Below, piece after piece: positions 34,729-42,568 of a stretch of DNA of 64,000 nucleotides. Each line of letters begins with the position of its first letter. Position 1 is the first letter of the stretch. The position numbers and the translations under genes were made by a program. The notes under the pieces are model-generated. The model searched no databases. It saw only the letters and a list, made by a program, of their open reading frames with translations, and was not told the DNA's origin. The DNA comes from a virus: positions 1 to 64,000 of the IMG/VR virus record IMGVR_UViG_3300032046_006283; one strand, 5' to 3'.

Positions 34729-35074
34729 GAGAATTACTGGTTAATTGTTTTGCTTTTTCAGACCTAAATTTGCCTGTATTAATTCTTCGTAATTTTTCCA
34801 TTATCCATTTTGGACGTGGTATATCTTTTTTTGAATCACTTATTCTTTTAACACCTTTGTTTGTTTCTTTTGTCAATCCTTTATTCCATGCTTTTTGACC
34901 TATATGAGAATCCCTTTTATTTCTTAAACAATACCCATTTCTTTTAACAACATTACCAATAGTTGTTTGAGTACAATCCATTATTTTTGCTAATTTAATA
35001 GTACTTAATTTATCTTCAACATATTGTTTACAAATTTGCGTTTCTTGTTCTTTTGTAAACATTCTATTTGACAC
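34703..35074 (-). pseudogene. Homing endonuclease, N-terminal (HTH/NUMOD) fragment
   Basis: Starts MSNRMFTKEQETQICKQYVE, the helix-turn-helix shared by the other endonucleases here, then NUMOD-like units (KAWNKGLTKETN). It runs off frame and stops at 34703 just as the nuclease part begins in another frame. Without frameshifting the product would bind but not cut DNA. Confidence 0.7.
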
Positions 35075-35101
35075 TTTTTTATCCTAATTAAAATTAATAA
35101 A

Positions 35102-35236
35102 TTATTTTCCACCATTATTCTCGAGACATTCCGCACAAACTTTTTTTCCATCAGAATCAAAAAGAACACGAACTTTTTTGCCACATTTATCACATTTCGT
35201 CAATATTTGTGTTCCTTTGGCTTTCTTTTTTAACAT
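35102..35236 (-). CDS. Small zinc-ribbon protein (44 aa)
   Basis: A strong GGAGGA site precedes the ATG. The product has two CxxC pairs, CDKCGK and CAEC, 19 residues apart, a classic four-Cys zinc ribbon in a basic background. It has its own leader and predicted promoter. A role as a transcription or DNA accessory factor is possible but not shown. Confidence 0.65.
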   Translation of the reverse strand: MLKKKAKGTQILTKCDKCGKKVRVLFDSDGKKVCAECLENNGGK

Positions 35237-35303
35237 AATTTCCTCCAAAACAATAAAATAATATCCAAAAACTAAGATAACCTTAATTATATATTCATAT
35301 TAT

Positions 35304-35309
35304 ATTATA
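35304..35309 (-). promoter_or_regulatory. Predicted promoter before the 44-aa zinc-ribbon gene
   Basis: The 108-base gap between the HTH gene and the zinc-ribbon gene holds a minus-strand CCTATAATATAATATG, with a perfect TATAAT at 35304-35309 and a leader of about 60 bases. No good -35. Confidence 0.4.
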
Positions 35310-35344
35310 GGAAAAAAAGAGGAAAAATAGAAGAAAAGAGCTCT

Positions 35345-35626
35345 TTAGAGTGCTTTTTTAGAATTGTCTTCAGTATCTCTACTGTCACCCACAAGACCTA
35401 ACAAATCGTCAGCAGACAATTGAAGATACAAACACAATTTCTTGAAAGTCTTCAGAGAAGGATATTTTTTTAAATCTTCATACTGCTTAATTCTATTTCG
35501 ATGAATTTTTATTTCTTGAGCCATCTTTTTCTTTGTATTAAAAGGCTTAATCATTTGCTTCCTACGTTCTTTAAGTAGTTCATTATCAATGACTTTCCAA
35601 CCATCGAATTTATCCTTTATTGTCAT
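35345..35626 (-). CDS. XRE/Cro-type helix-turn-helix protein (93 aa)
   Basis: The HTH is at about residues 32-72, MAQEIKIHRNRIKQYEDLKK then SLKTFKKLCLYLQLSADDLL, the usual Cro/C1 layout. Its start overlaps the stop of the AAA+ ATPase gene, so they form a pair. It may control early genes or bind the phage's own promoter; targets are unknown. Confidence 0.8.
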   Translation of the reverse strand: MTIKDKFDGWKVIDNELLKERRKQMIKPFNTKKKMAQEIKIHRNRIKQYEDLKKYPSLKTFKKLCLYLQLSADDLLGLVGDSRDTEDNSKKAL

Positions 35627-37020
35627 TCAATTACTCCTGTGTCTTCTTCGTAACCTTTTTTACTCAATTCAGTAGGATTTTCTTGACAAACTTCTTCAAC
35701 CAAATTATCACGAAAACCTACAGGTTTTTTCATAGGACTAACTTTAATGTATTTTTTCAAAACATCAAGAGCAGCTTCAAAATATTGTTGCTTTAAAATA
35801 ACTTTATTGTTCTCTAAAGAATTACCATCAATAGCAAAACCTGCAGCAGTTATTATAAGTTCTTTTAAGAGGGCTGGAGTAAAACCTTCTGATCCTTCTA
35901 TAATCTTCTTCCAATTTATTTCACTATCAACTTTTAAATCTTTACAAAAACGAAAAAGCATTTTTTGTCTTTCTTCTCTATTAGGTAATTCCATTTTTAT
36001 TATTCTATCAAATCTTCCAGGTCTTTCTTTTATTGCTTCATCTAAAAGCTCAGGATGGTTTGTTGTCATTATTATCAATACACCTTCGTTCTCAATAAGG
36101 CCATCAACTTTATTAAGAAACTCTCCTAAAATCGATGAATTGTTTCCTTGGTTTCTACCCATACCATAAAAATCAGCATCTTCCATAAATAATATTGAAG
36201 GAGCAGTTTCTATAGCTAATTCAAATAACATTTCAATAGTTCTATAAGGATCATTACTAACAATATACTTCGGAGTAACCCAAATAAAAGTTGCACCTTC
36301 AATTGTACAAACTAAAACTTTTCCTAAAAGAGTTTTACCTACACCTGGAGGACCTGTTATTAAAATACCCCTCTTTGTAGGTAATCCATTCTCTTTATAT
36401 ATTTTAAAGTTTGCTAAATACTTTTCAATATTTCGAGTTATTTCATCTCTCAGTTCAGATGATAAAATTATATCATCCCAAGTATGAGATTTTACTTTTA
36501 AAAACTTTCCGTAAGGAGTAATTTTTTTATTTTTCAAAAAACTATGTTCACAAATATATATATTAAAATCTTTAACAATTTGAACCACTTCTTCTTTATT
36601 TTCTTCAGTAGAATAAACTTTTAAAAATCCTACAAAATCACTTTCTCCAAAATCTACAGAAACAATAAACTTTTTATTATCTTTAACTAAAAAATAAACC
36701 CCTTCAGTAACAACTTCCACAAAATTGTCAAGACTTATTTCAACTAATTGCCTAGAAACATTTCTAATCCCTTCATATCCACACCAAACTAATTTTTCTA
36801 CTTTAAAACCTTTTTGTTCTAACACTTTAGGTAAAAAATAACAAACAAGAGGTAACTTAAATATAGGATACGTTTGTTTAACATTATAAAGAGAACCTAC
36901 AGAAACTCCAAAATAATCACTTAGTATTCTTTCTTTAATATTAGGAGGATCATTCACGTCTCGTATTATTTCATATAATTCACCTAAAGTAGCATCTAAA
37001 AACTTTTTCTCTTCATCCAT
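35623..37020 (-). CDS. AAA+ ATPase (Bcs1/Cdc48-like)
   Basis: A 465-residue protein: about 210 residues of unrecognised N-terminal region, then an AAA core with Walker A GPPGVGKT (223-230), Walker B ending FMEDAD, sensor TTNH and the arginine motif RPGRFDR. Cdc48/Bcs1-type ATPases pull on or remodel protein complexes. Which complex this one acts on cannot be seen. Confidence 0.85.
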   Translation of the reverse strand: MDEEKKFLDATLGELYEIIRDVNDPPNIKERILSDYFGVSVGSLYNVKQTYPIFKLPLVCYFLPKVLEQKGFKVEKLVWCGYEGIRNVSRQLVEISLDNFVEVVTEGVYFLVKDNKKFIVSVDFGESDFVGFLKVYSTEENKEEVVQIVKDFNIYICEHSFLKNKKITPYGKFLKVKSHTWDDIILSSELRDEITRNIEKYLANFKIYKENGLPTKRGILITGPPGVGKTLLGKVLVCTIEGATFIWVTPKYIVSNDPYRTIEMLFELAIETAPSILFMEDADFYGMGRNQGNNSSILGEFLNKVDGLIENEGVLIIMTTNHPELLDEAIKERPGRFDRIIKMELPNREERQKMLFRFCKDLKVDSEINWKKIIEGSEGFTPALLKELIITAAGFAIDGNSLENNKVILKQQYFEAALDVLKKYIKVSPMKKPVGFRDNLVEEVCQENPTELSKKGYEEDTGVIE

Positions 37021-37022
37021 TT

Positions 37023-37448
37023 TTAGGCCTCACTTATGTTATTAAAACTTTTCCAAATTATTGACCCCACAACAAGCAATGGCGCTTCCGTCAATATTGT
37101 ACTTACATAAACTGGTATTTTTGCAATATATGTTATAGGTATCTTACCTTTATAAATTTGATTGAACATATCAAATGGAAAAGATACTTTTGATAATATA
37201 ATAGTATCAAAAATATCTTTACTTATAAAAATTGCAATAGGCTTTCTATTTTGTTTCAATAAAATAATTCTTTGTTTAGCCATAGCACTAAGTAAAATAT
37301 CATCATTTAAAATAATGTCTCTTACTTTATCAAAAAACTTTTGTAACATTACTTCACGTAATGTATCTTGTACATTACAAAATTCTTGCAATCTTTTCTT
37401 CACTAAACGATCAAACAAATCACTTAGGATTGGAATCTTTACTCTCAT
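37023..37448 (-). CDS. Unknown protein (141 aa)
   Basis: A largely helical N-terminal half and a hydrophobic C-terminal stretch with VSTILTEAPLLVVGSIIW. Its start overlaps the nuclease-like gene by 29 bases and its stop is next to the AAA+ ATPase start. No family recognised. Confidence 0.5.
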   Translation of the reverse strand: MRVKIPILSDLFDRLVKKRLQEFCNVQDTLREVMLQKFFDKVRDIILNDDILLSAMAKQRIILLKQNRKPIAIFISKDIFDTIILSKVSFPFDMFNQIYKGKIPITYIAKIPVYVSTILTEAPLLVVGSIIWKSFNNISEA

Positions 37449-37848
37449 TTTCTTTTAGCTCCTTTAAACGTTGATCTATTAACGATAAAATCTCTTCCGC
37501 AAATTTTGTATCACGGAATAGTAAATCAATTAATTTTATAAATTTAATGAGTAGGTCTTCATCACAAACAGTTATAATTGTTTTTGTATCTCCTACTAAA
37601 CGTTCAAAATGAATCCAAGGAACTTTGTTTTCTCCTGCAAGTTTTTTAGTTTCATATACTCTAGTAAAAACAGAATTTTTTCTGCGTGTTTTTCCTTCAA
37701 CTAAAGCATGTTTATATAAAACGTCACCTAAGCGTTTTTTACCAGAATCATCCCTATTGTTGCGACCAGACAATGGATTTCTACGAACTCCAAACCATTC
37801 CCCAATTTGAGCTTCAAAATTTTTAAAAATTGTGTTACGCTTACTCAA
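37420..37848 (-). CDS. Putative PD-(D/E)xK-fold nuclease (142 aa)
   Basis: The core RRNPLSGRNN followed by GDVLYKHALVEGKTRRK gives a plausible D42...E51-x-K53 catalytic triad. The pattern resembles small phage resolvase or nuclease proteins of the PD-(D/E)xK superfamily that begin with a GxRxPLSG motif. It neighbours the Rad50-like ATPase, so recombination or DNA end processing is a reasonable guess. Confidence 0.5.
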   Translation of the reverse strand: MSKRNTIFKNFEAQIGEWFGVRRNPLSGRNNRDDSGKKRLGDVLYKHALVEGKTRRKNSVFTRVYETKKLAGENKVPWIHFERLVGDTKTIITVCDEDLLIKFIKLIDLLFRDTKFAEEILSLIDQRLKELKENESKDSNPK

Positions 37849-38482
37849 TTGTACTCACTCCTTTTTCATTCAATTTTACATTAAAAGTCTTCATGGCATA
37901 CTCGGACAGTAATTCGTTATGAGTTATTAGTATAATTTGTCTCTTAAAAGTTTTTGTTACCTCTACTAAAAATTTACCAAAATTAGAAATATATTGAGAT
38001 GAAATCATTTTACCTGGCTCATCCAAAAATAAAGGGCCAGGGATTCCAAGTAATTCTAACACAACTAATCTCAAAATCAAAGATACAATATCTACTACAC
38101 CTCCACCATACGTTTCTGTAATTTGACCTTTAATTTTCTTCTCTTGATCTGTCCATTCTAAATAAAAATCTGCTTCTATTTGATTTCTACGAGAAACAAA
38201 TTCAACTTTAAATTCAATATTAGGATCTTCAAATACAGATTGCAAACCATGAGTAACTAAAATTTCTATTTCATCTTTTATTTTTTTTCGTGCAACGACG
38301 CTTGCTTTTTCAAATAAAAGAAGCACATTTTTATAAATTTCTATTTTCTCTTTATCCTCTTTAAGTTTATTAGTAATATTTTCAAAGAGCTTCTGTTTCT
38401 CTTCATACCGCCCTTTGATCCGTTCTAATTTTAAAACTTCTTGATTATAAGAACTTTTTAATTGCTCAAATTTATTTTTCAT
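37841..38482 (-). CDS. Rad50/SbcC-like ATPase, C-terminal lobe
   Basis: A 213-residue half of an ABC/SMC-type ATPase: a coiled-coil start (about 1-60), the signature region ETYGGGVVDIVS (123-134), Walker B ending FLDEP (150-155) and the switch His in ITHNE (H188). It has no Walker A. The missing N-terminal lobe with Walker A and half a zinc hook is encoded at 42569. It overlaps a coiled-coil ORF upstream and the nuclease-like gene downstream. Confidence 0.85.
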   Translation of the reverse strand: MKNKFEQLKSSYNQEVLKLERIKGRYEEKQKLFENITNKLKEDKEKIEIYKNVLLLFEKASVVARKKIKDEIEILVTHGLQSVFEDPNIEFKVEFVSRRNQIEADFYLEWTDQEKKIKGQITETYGGGVVDIVSLILRLVVLELLGIPGPLFLDEPGKMISSQYISNFGKFLVEVTKTFKRQIILITHNELLSEYAMKTFNVKLNEKGVSTIE

Positions 38483-38726
38483 TTATTATACCTAAAGATA
38501 TTTGAAGTTTTTGTTCAATTTCTAACAACTCAGATTCTATTGTCTTTTTAAGTTTTTCAATTTCATCTGGAAGGTTTTCTGGAGTATACCCTAATGTAGT
38601 AATATCTGATCTTAAATCATCTCGTTTTTGTCTTAAATTTCTTAATTGCTCTTCCTTACGAATTTTCTCAGATTTTAATCTCTCAAGGTCTTTTTTAAGA
38701 CTTTTTAATTTCTCTTCACTATTCAT
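38472..38726 (-). CDS. Coiled-coil protein (84 aa), probably part of the Rad50-like arm
   Basis: Almost entirely an uninterrupted charged coiled coil (LRNLRQKRDDLRSDI near the middle). It overlaps the start of the C-terminal Rad50-like lobe by 11 bases, so it would be made with it and may form the ascending arm of that ATPase. That pairing is inferred from position. Confidence 0.55.
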   Translation of the reverse strand: MNSEEKLKSLKKDLERLKSEKIRKEEQLRNLRQKRDDLRSDITTLGYTPENLPDEIEKLKKTIESELLEIEQKLQISLGIINEK

Positions 38727-38740
38727 TTTTTCTCCTTAAT

Positions 38741-38905
38741 TTAATTTTTCTTAACATATTTAAAAAAGCCTTTTAAATATTTTCTACAACCAGGACCAAC
38801 CATCATTGGATGTTGCCATTTATCTTTTGGATTAGCTCTTACTTGTATTTCTTTTAAATCTTCAAATTCTTGTAAACAATATTCACAAAATCTTGATTTT
38901 TTCAT
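38741..38905 (-). CDS. Small zinc-ribbon-like protein (54 aa)
   Basis: Starts MKKSRFCEYC and has one later Cys and several His, a plausible metal site. A ribosome site (AGGAGA) precedes it. It lies between the primase and the coiled-coil gene. Function unknown. Confidence 0.5.
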   Translation of the reverse strand: MKKSRFCEYCLQEFEDLKEIQVRANPKDKWQHPMMVGPGCRKYLKGFFKYVKKN

Positions 38906-38906
38906 T

Positions 38907-39587
38907 TTATACTTTCTCCTTACCTATCAATTTTAAAAAATTATCTTTACCATGTTTTAAAACAAAACTATCTGGGTCCTCTCCTTCAGGTAATTCTACA
39001 CTCTTTACTTTCACATCCACCTGTTGTAAAAGTTTTATAGCTTTTTCAGTTGCTTTTTGACCCGCAGTATCTGGATCAAAAGCAATAACTACTTCATCTA
39101 CATAACGACATATCAATCTTGCTTGATCCGAAGTAAATGAAGACCCTCCTAATCCTGAAACATTAGTGATTCCATTTTGAACTAAACTTATAACATCAAA
39201 TTGTCCTTCAACTAAAATAATATAATCTAATTTGTCTATTTCAGATTGTGCTTGGAATAATCCATATAACATTCTACCTTTTTGAAAAATTGGAGATTCT
39301 TTTGAATTTCTATATTTTGGTTCATCTTCATTAGACAAAGCTCTACCTACAAAACCACAAGGATTATCATAAATATCAAAAAAAGGAAAAATCAAACGGT
39401 CACTTAAAGACCATTCATAACGTGAATCTTCTGGAGCATAACCTAACTTAAAGAGCTCAATCATATCTTTATTAATACTTCTTTTCTGAAGATATTCAAG
39501 AGCTTTAGAAGACTTTAATAATTGCTGTTGAAAATACTCCATAGCAATCTTATTAGTTTCAATTAAATGTTCTAATACTTTATTCAT
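38907..39587 (-). CDS. dnaG: DnaG-like primase core (TOPRIM), lacking zinc domain
   Basis: Starting at the ATG at 39587 gives 226 residues; the frame opens at 39605 inside sbcD. The N-terminal RNA polymerase-like region has RLIFPFFD and GRALSN, the TOPRIM has VEGQFDV (Glu), GLGGSSFT and AFDPDTAG (D-x-D). The N-terminal zinc-binding domain and the C-terminal helicase-binding domain of bacterial DnaG are absent. It is either a shortened primase or one subunit of a split enzyme. Confidence 0.85.
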   Translation of the reverse strand: MNKVLEHLIETNKIAMEYFQQQLLKSSKALEYLQKRSINKDMIELFKLGYAPEDSRYEWSLSDRLIFPFFDIYDNPCGFVGRALSNEDEPKYRNSKESPIFQKGRMLYGLFQAQSEIDKLDYIILVEGQFDVISLVQNGITNVSGLGGSSFTSDQARLICRYVDEVVIAFDPDTAGQKATEKAIKLLQQVDVKVKSVELPEGEDPDSFVLKHGKDNFLKLIGKEKV

Positions 39588-40530
39588 TAACCATTGCCTC
39601 ATCAATTATATTAATTGCCTCTTTAACTATTTCCTCATCAACACTTTCCTCTTTAGCTATCTTTAATACTAAACTTTTAACATCTTGTCTTTCTAAATTT
39701 CCTGTTCTTTCGGAAAGTGTTTTCATAAATTCTAAAATTCTTCCTGACATTTCAGAACCTAACTTAGTAGCATTCTTAAATACTTTCTCGGAAGGTTCAG
39801 CACATTTTAACGGAACAATTTCATAATCAATATCTTTCTCTATATCTAAAATAACAACAGATGGTAACCATTTTCTTTCTATATTTTCTACTCTTCCTAA
39901 TGACCCTGGATTTATAAACAATGTATTGTTTATCTTTTGAGGTTCCCATCCAGGATGAAAATGAGCTGAAAGGAAAATATCTGCCTCAGTTTTTATATCC
40001 TTTATTAAAGTATATTCATCAAAAAAAAGTTTATCAACTACCATTCCATGTGCTACTTCTATTAAAACATCACTTGGATTGTCTTTCTTTACAAAATAGT
40101 TTTTAGGATTTGAATCAAGGTTATAAGAATGATGCGCTCCTTTTACAACTACATTTCTTCCTAAACTTTCTCCTACAATAGTTCCTTTCTCTTTATTTAA
40201 TATACAAGTTACACCAGAAGTTTCTAAAACACCTAATGCAGTTCTATACAAAGTATCATAGTTATAGCCGATAATTTCGTGAGATCCAAGGACTGAAAAA
40301 ATTGAGGCATTCCAACTTTTGAATATTCCCATAATTTCATTAACTAAAGACAGCGAAGGACAAGGTGAATGGAAAAGGTCACCCCCATTCAAAACGGCAG
40401 CTATTTTATTATTTCTAATTAACTGTCCAATTTCTTGTAGTTTATTTTGTAAAGTTTTAGGATAATCATCTATACGACTGCAAGGATTATTTCCTCTATA
40501 ATGGAGATCTGTAAAAAACAATATCTTCAT
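39580..40530 (-). CDS. sbcD: SbcD/Mre11-like nuclease
   Basis: A 316-residue metallophosphoesterase with FFTDLHYRG (D, H), NGGDLFHS (D), LGSHEI (H), VAHGM and SAHFHPG (H-x-H), in the order of Mre11/SbcD. It should work with the Rad50-like ATPase lobes encoded at 37841 and 42569 to process DNA ends for recombination. It overlaps the HD-domain gene upstream by 4 bases. Confidence 0.85.
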   Translation of the reverse strand: MKILFFTDLHYRGNNPCSRIDDYPKTLQNKLQEIGQLIRNNKIAAVLNGGDLFHSPCPSLSLVNEIMGIFKSWNASIFSVLGSHEIIGYNYDTLYRTALGVLETSGVTCILNKEKGTIVGESLGRNVVVKGAHHSYNLDSNPKNYFVKKDNPSDVLIEVAHGMVVDKLFFDEYTLIKDIKTEADIFLSAHFHPGWEPQKINNTLFINPGSLGRVENIERKWLPSVVILDIEKDIDYEIVPLKCAEPSEKVFKNATKLGSEMSGRILEFMKTLSERTGNLERQDVKSLVLKIAKEESVDEEIVKEAINIIDEAMVNE

Positions 40531-41126
40531 ACTTCCTCATATTCTAATTGAATATTTCCAAACGAATCCACATTTGTATTTAAGTCTTTACGACTTGCTA
40601 AAAAATCAGCCAAATAAACTATAAATTCCAATTTTGTATATTTTTCTAAAGGTTTTTTTACAGATTCAGGAGACCAAGGGCCCATATGATATCTAATCAA
40701 AGTAAAAATTTCTTGTTGCCACGGTTCTAATTTATCACCTGCATATCCTTTATAATATTTTTCAACTAATATAGGATGGTTTACATAATCCTCATAACTA
40801 CCTTTTCCTTTTCCACCTTTACACCCATCGTGTAAAATACAAGCTGCAATAACATTGTCTCGTGTTTCATCATTAATTTCATTTCCAAAAGCACTTATAA
40901 ATTTCAAAGCAAACCACACTACTCTTTTCGTATGAATAAGCAATCCTGAAGTTGAAAGAGCACAAGCTGGATGATACTTTCCAGTGCTTGATGCAGGTTG
41001 CGTCCAGAAATATTCTGGAAAAATATCTAATGTTTCTTTAACCCATTTACGAGTTTCGTTGTTTTTAATTAATGCTAAAGTCTTTTCAAATACTTGTTTT
41101 TTACTTTTTTCCGATAATACTTTCAT
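40527..41126 (-). CDS. HD-domain phosphohydrolase
   Basis: The ATG at 41126 has a GGGAGA site and is preferred over 41150, 199 residues. The HD motif is spread as LIHTKR (H), ILHDGC (H-D) and YLADFL (D), so a metal-dependent phosphohydrolase acting on nucleotides or a cyclic dinucleotide is likely. It lies between SbcD and a methyltransferase gene. Confidence 0.75.
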   Translation of the reverse strand: MKVLSEKSKKQVFEKTLALIKNNETRKWVKETLDIFPEYFWTQPASSTGKYHPACALSTSGLLIHTKRVVWFALKFISAFGNEINDETRDNVIAACILHDGCKGGKGKGSYEDYVNHPILVEKYYKGYAGDKLEPWQQEIFTLIRYHMGPWSPESVKKPLEKYTKLEFIVYLADFLASRKDLNTNVDSFGNIQLEYEEV

Positions 41127-41695
41127 TTTACTTTCTCCCAAATTAAACAAACACGAAACCTATGATTTGTACTACGTATAATACCAATGGTACCTACTAA
41201 ACGTAATTCTTCTTTTCTATACATAGGATATGCTTGGTCAAGCCAAACTAAAAAACCTCCAGGTTTCAATATTTTATAACATTCTTTAACAACTTTATTA
41301 CGTTTAATTAAAGGAGTTCCATAATGTAAAGCATCTTCTTCAGAATAAGGAGGATCTGCAACAATTAAATCAATAGAATTAGATTCAAAATATTTAGATA
41401 ATTCATGAGCATCTCCTACAATATCAGGATTCAAATCTTGATTTATATCAAATCGAATCCCTTTTACATCTTCAGAAAGACTTCCACTAAATAAATGAAC
41501 AATTTTTTCACAATCAGGAAACATACACATAACTCTTTTTAAAAAAGTAGGTGGATATTCTCCATAAAATTTATTTTTAGATTGATAATTATTACCTATC
41601 ATCCATACTCCATAAAGCCATCTGCCGGATACTACCAAAGGAGGATATTTAGGAAAACACTCGCTATACAATTTTGTTCTATCAAATAAATTCAT
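41123..41695 (-). CDS. DNA methyltransferase-like protein (DPPY type)
   Basis: A 190-residue methyltransferase with VHLFSGS as a degenerate motif I region, VADPPYSEED as motif IV and KILKPGGFLVWL. It looks like a class I N6-adenine methylase core without a recognisable target-recognition domain. The context of DNA modification genes makes DNA the likely substrate, but a non-DNA target cannot be excluded. Confidence 0.75.
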   Translation of the reverse strand: MNLFDRTKLYSECFPKYPPLVVSGRWLYGVWMIGNNYQSKNKFYGEYPPTFLKRVMCMFPDCEKIVHLFSGSLSEDVKGIRFDINQDLNPDIVGDAHELSKYFESNSIDLIVADPPYSEEDALHYGTPLIKRNKVVKECYKILKPGGFLVWLDQAYPMYRKEELRLVGTIGIIRSTNHRFRVCLIWEKVK

Positions 41696-41703
41696 TTTAC
41701 TCC

Positions 41704-41891
41704 TTATATTATGCTACATCCACAATTTTCGCAACTATATTCATCTCCAGCTTCTATCCTTCTAAAGGCATCTCTTCACAATCTTCATCCTCATAACCTG
41801 CTTGTTCTGCACACTCAAAACTACAAAAATAATGTTCAAAATCTGCTTCGCCAGCATCAACTGCATCGTAATCTGTTGCTCTAATTAACAT
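41704..41891 (-). pseudogene. Small Cys-rich zinc-finger-like gene with a probable frameshift
   Basis: From the ATG at 41891 (AGGAGG upstream) the frame runs 45 codons with FCSFEC and stops at 41754. The -1 frame then stays open to 41704 and encodes EYSCENCGC. The junction holds CCTTTA. The two parts together look like one four- or five-Cys protein of about 61 residues. It is either a broken gene or one decoded by -1 frameshifting; the first frame alone could be a real 45-residue product. Confidence 0.5.
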
Positions 41892-42204
41892 TTTCTATTC
41901 CTCCTTCAATAATTTTTTTCCTCTCTTCATTTGACATTAAAACAAAATCTTTTAAACTATATTTGGGTTTATCTTGAATTCCTGCTTTCTCTCTTTCTTT
42001 AAATTTTTGATAAGCTCTCTCTTCAGATGTTTCTTTCACTTTATCAAGAATTTCCCATTGCAGAATTCCTATGTCTGATCTACAATGTCTACATCGGGTA
42101 TTTCCGAAGCGCCCTTTTGGAAGATTCTGTCTAACATCGTTATAGTTTCCACACTCATCACACTCAATTCTTAACCAATAATATATGTGATTTTTACCTT
42201 TCAA
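41881..42204 (-). CDS. Zinc-ribbon protein (about 107 aa), TTG start likely
   Basis: A four-Cys ribbon, CDECGNYNDV...CRHCRSD, near residues 10-40, then a charged helical tail. The open frame reaches an ATG at 42249, but that overlaps the upstream gene and lacks a ribosome site, while a TTG at 42204 follows AAGGAGG by 7 bases, so I start there. No family recognised. Confidence 0.6.
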   Translation of the reverse strand: MKGKNHIYYWLRIECDECGNYNDVRQNLPKGRFGNTRCRHCRSDIGILQWEILDKVKETSEERAYQKFKEREKAGIQDKPKYSLKDFVLMSNEERKKIIEGGIENVN

Positions 42205-42229
42205 TTTTACTCCTCCTTTTTTCTTATCT

Positions 42230-42565
42230 TTAATCCCACCATAATTCAAAATAAATATGATGTTCCTTTATTGAAGTCCCTGAGTTTAACTCTACTTTAT
42301 CTGCACCATAATCTGATACCCTCATTCCAAGTCGGATCATTCCTATTGCATTAAATCTTGAAACATCAAATCCTAAAACAACTCTATCATTATGAACAGG
42401 ATTCCCTCCCGACTTAACATAAAACAACCCATATTCAGAACACAATTCGTCCAAATCATTTTTTAATGAATTATAACAAAACACGCGATCATCTCCACCA
42501 GTCAACTTTTCTAACTCCTTCATTAACTCTTCTTTTTCTTCATAAGAAAGTTCTCGATAAGACAT
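42230..42565 (-). CDS. Unknown protein (111 aa)
   Basis: An acidic helical N terminus then a beta-rich domain with GFDVSRFNAIGMIRLGMRVSD and a C-terminal ELWWD. It sits 3 bases from the end of the Rad50-like N-terminal lobe, so it is co-transcribed with it. No family recognised. Confidence 0.5.
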   Translation of the reverse strand: MSYRELSYEEKEELMKELEKLTGGDDRVFCYNSLKNDLDELCSEYGLFYVKSGGNPVHNDRVVLGFDVSRFNAIGMIRLGMRVSDYGADKVELNSGTSIKEHHIYFELWWD

Positions 42566-42568
42566 TTC

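Noticed and set aside
35005-35193. 62-codon minus-strand frame overlapping the 44-aa zinc-ribbon gene
   Set aside because: The alternative frame has the better start, ribosome site and CxxC motifs; this one is its shadow.
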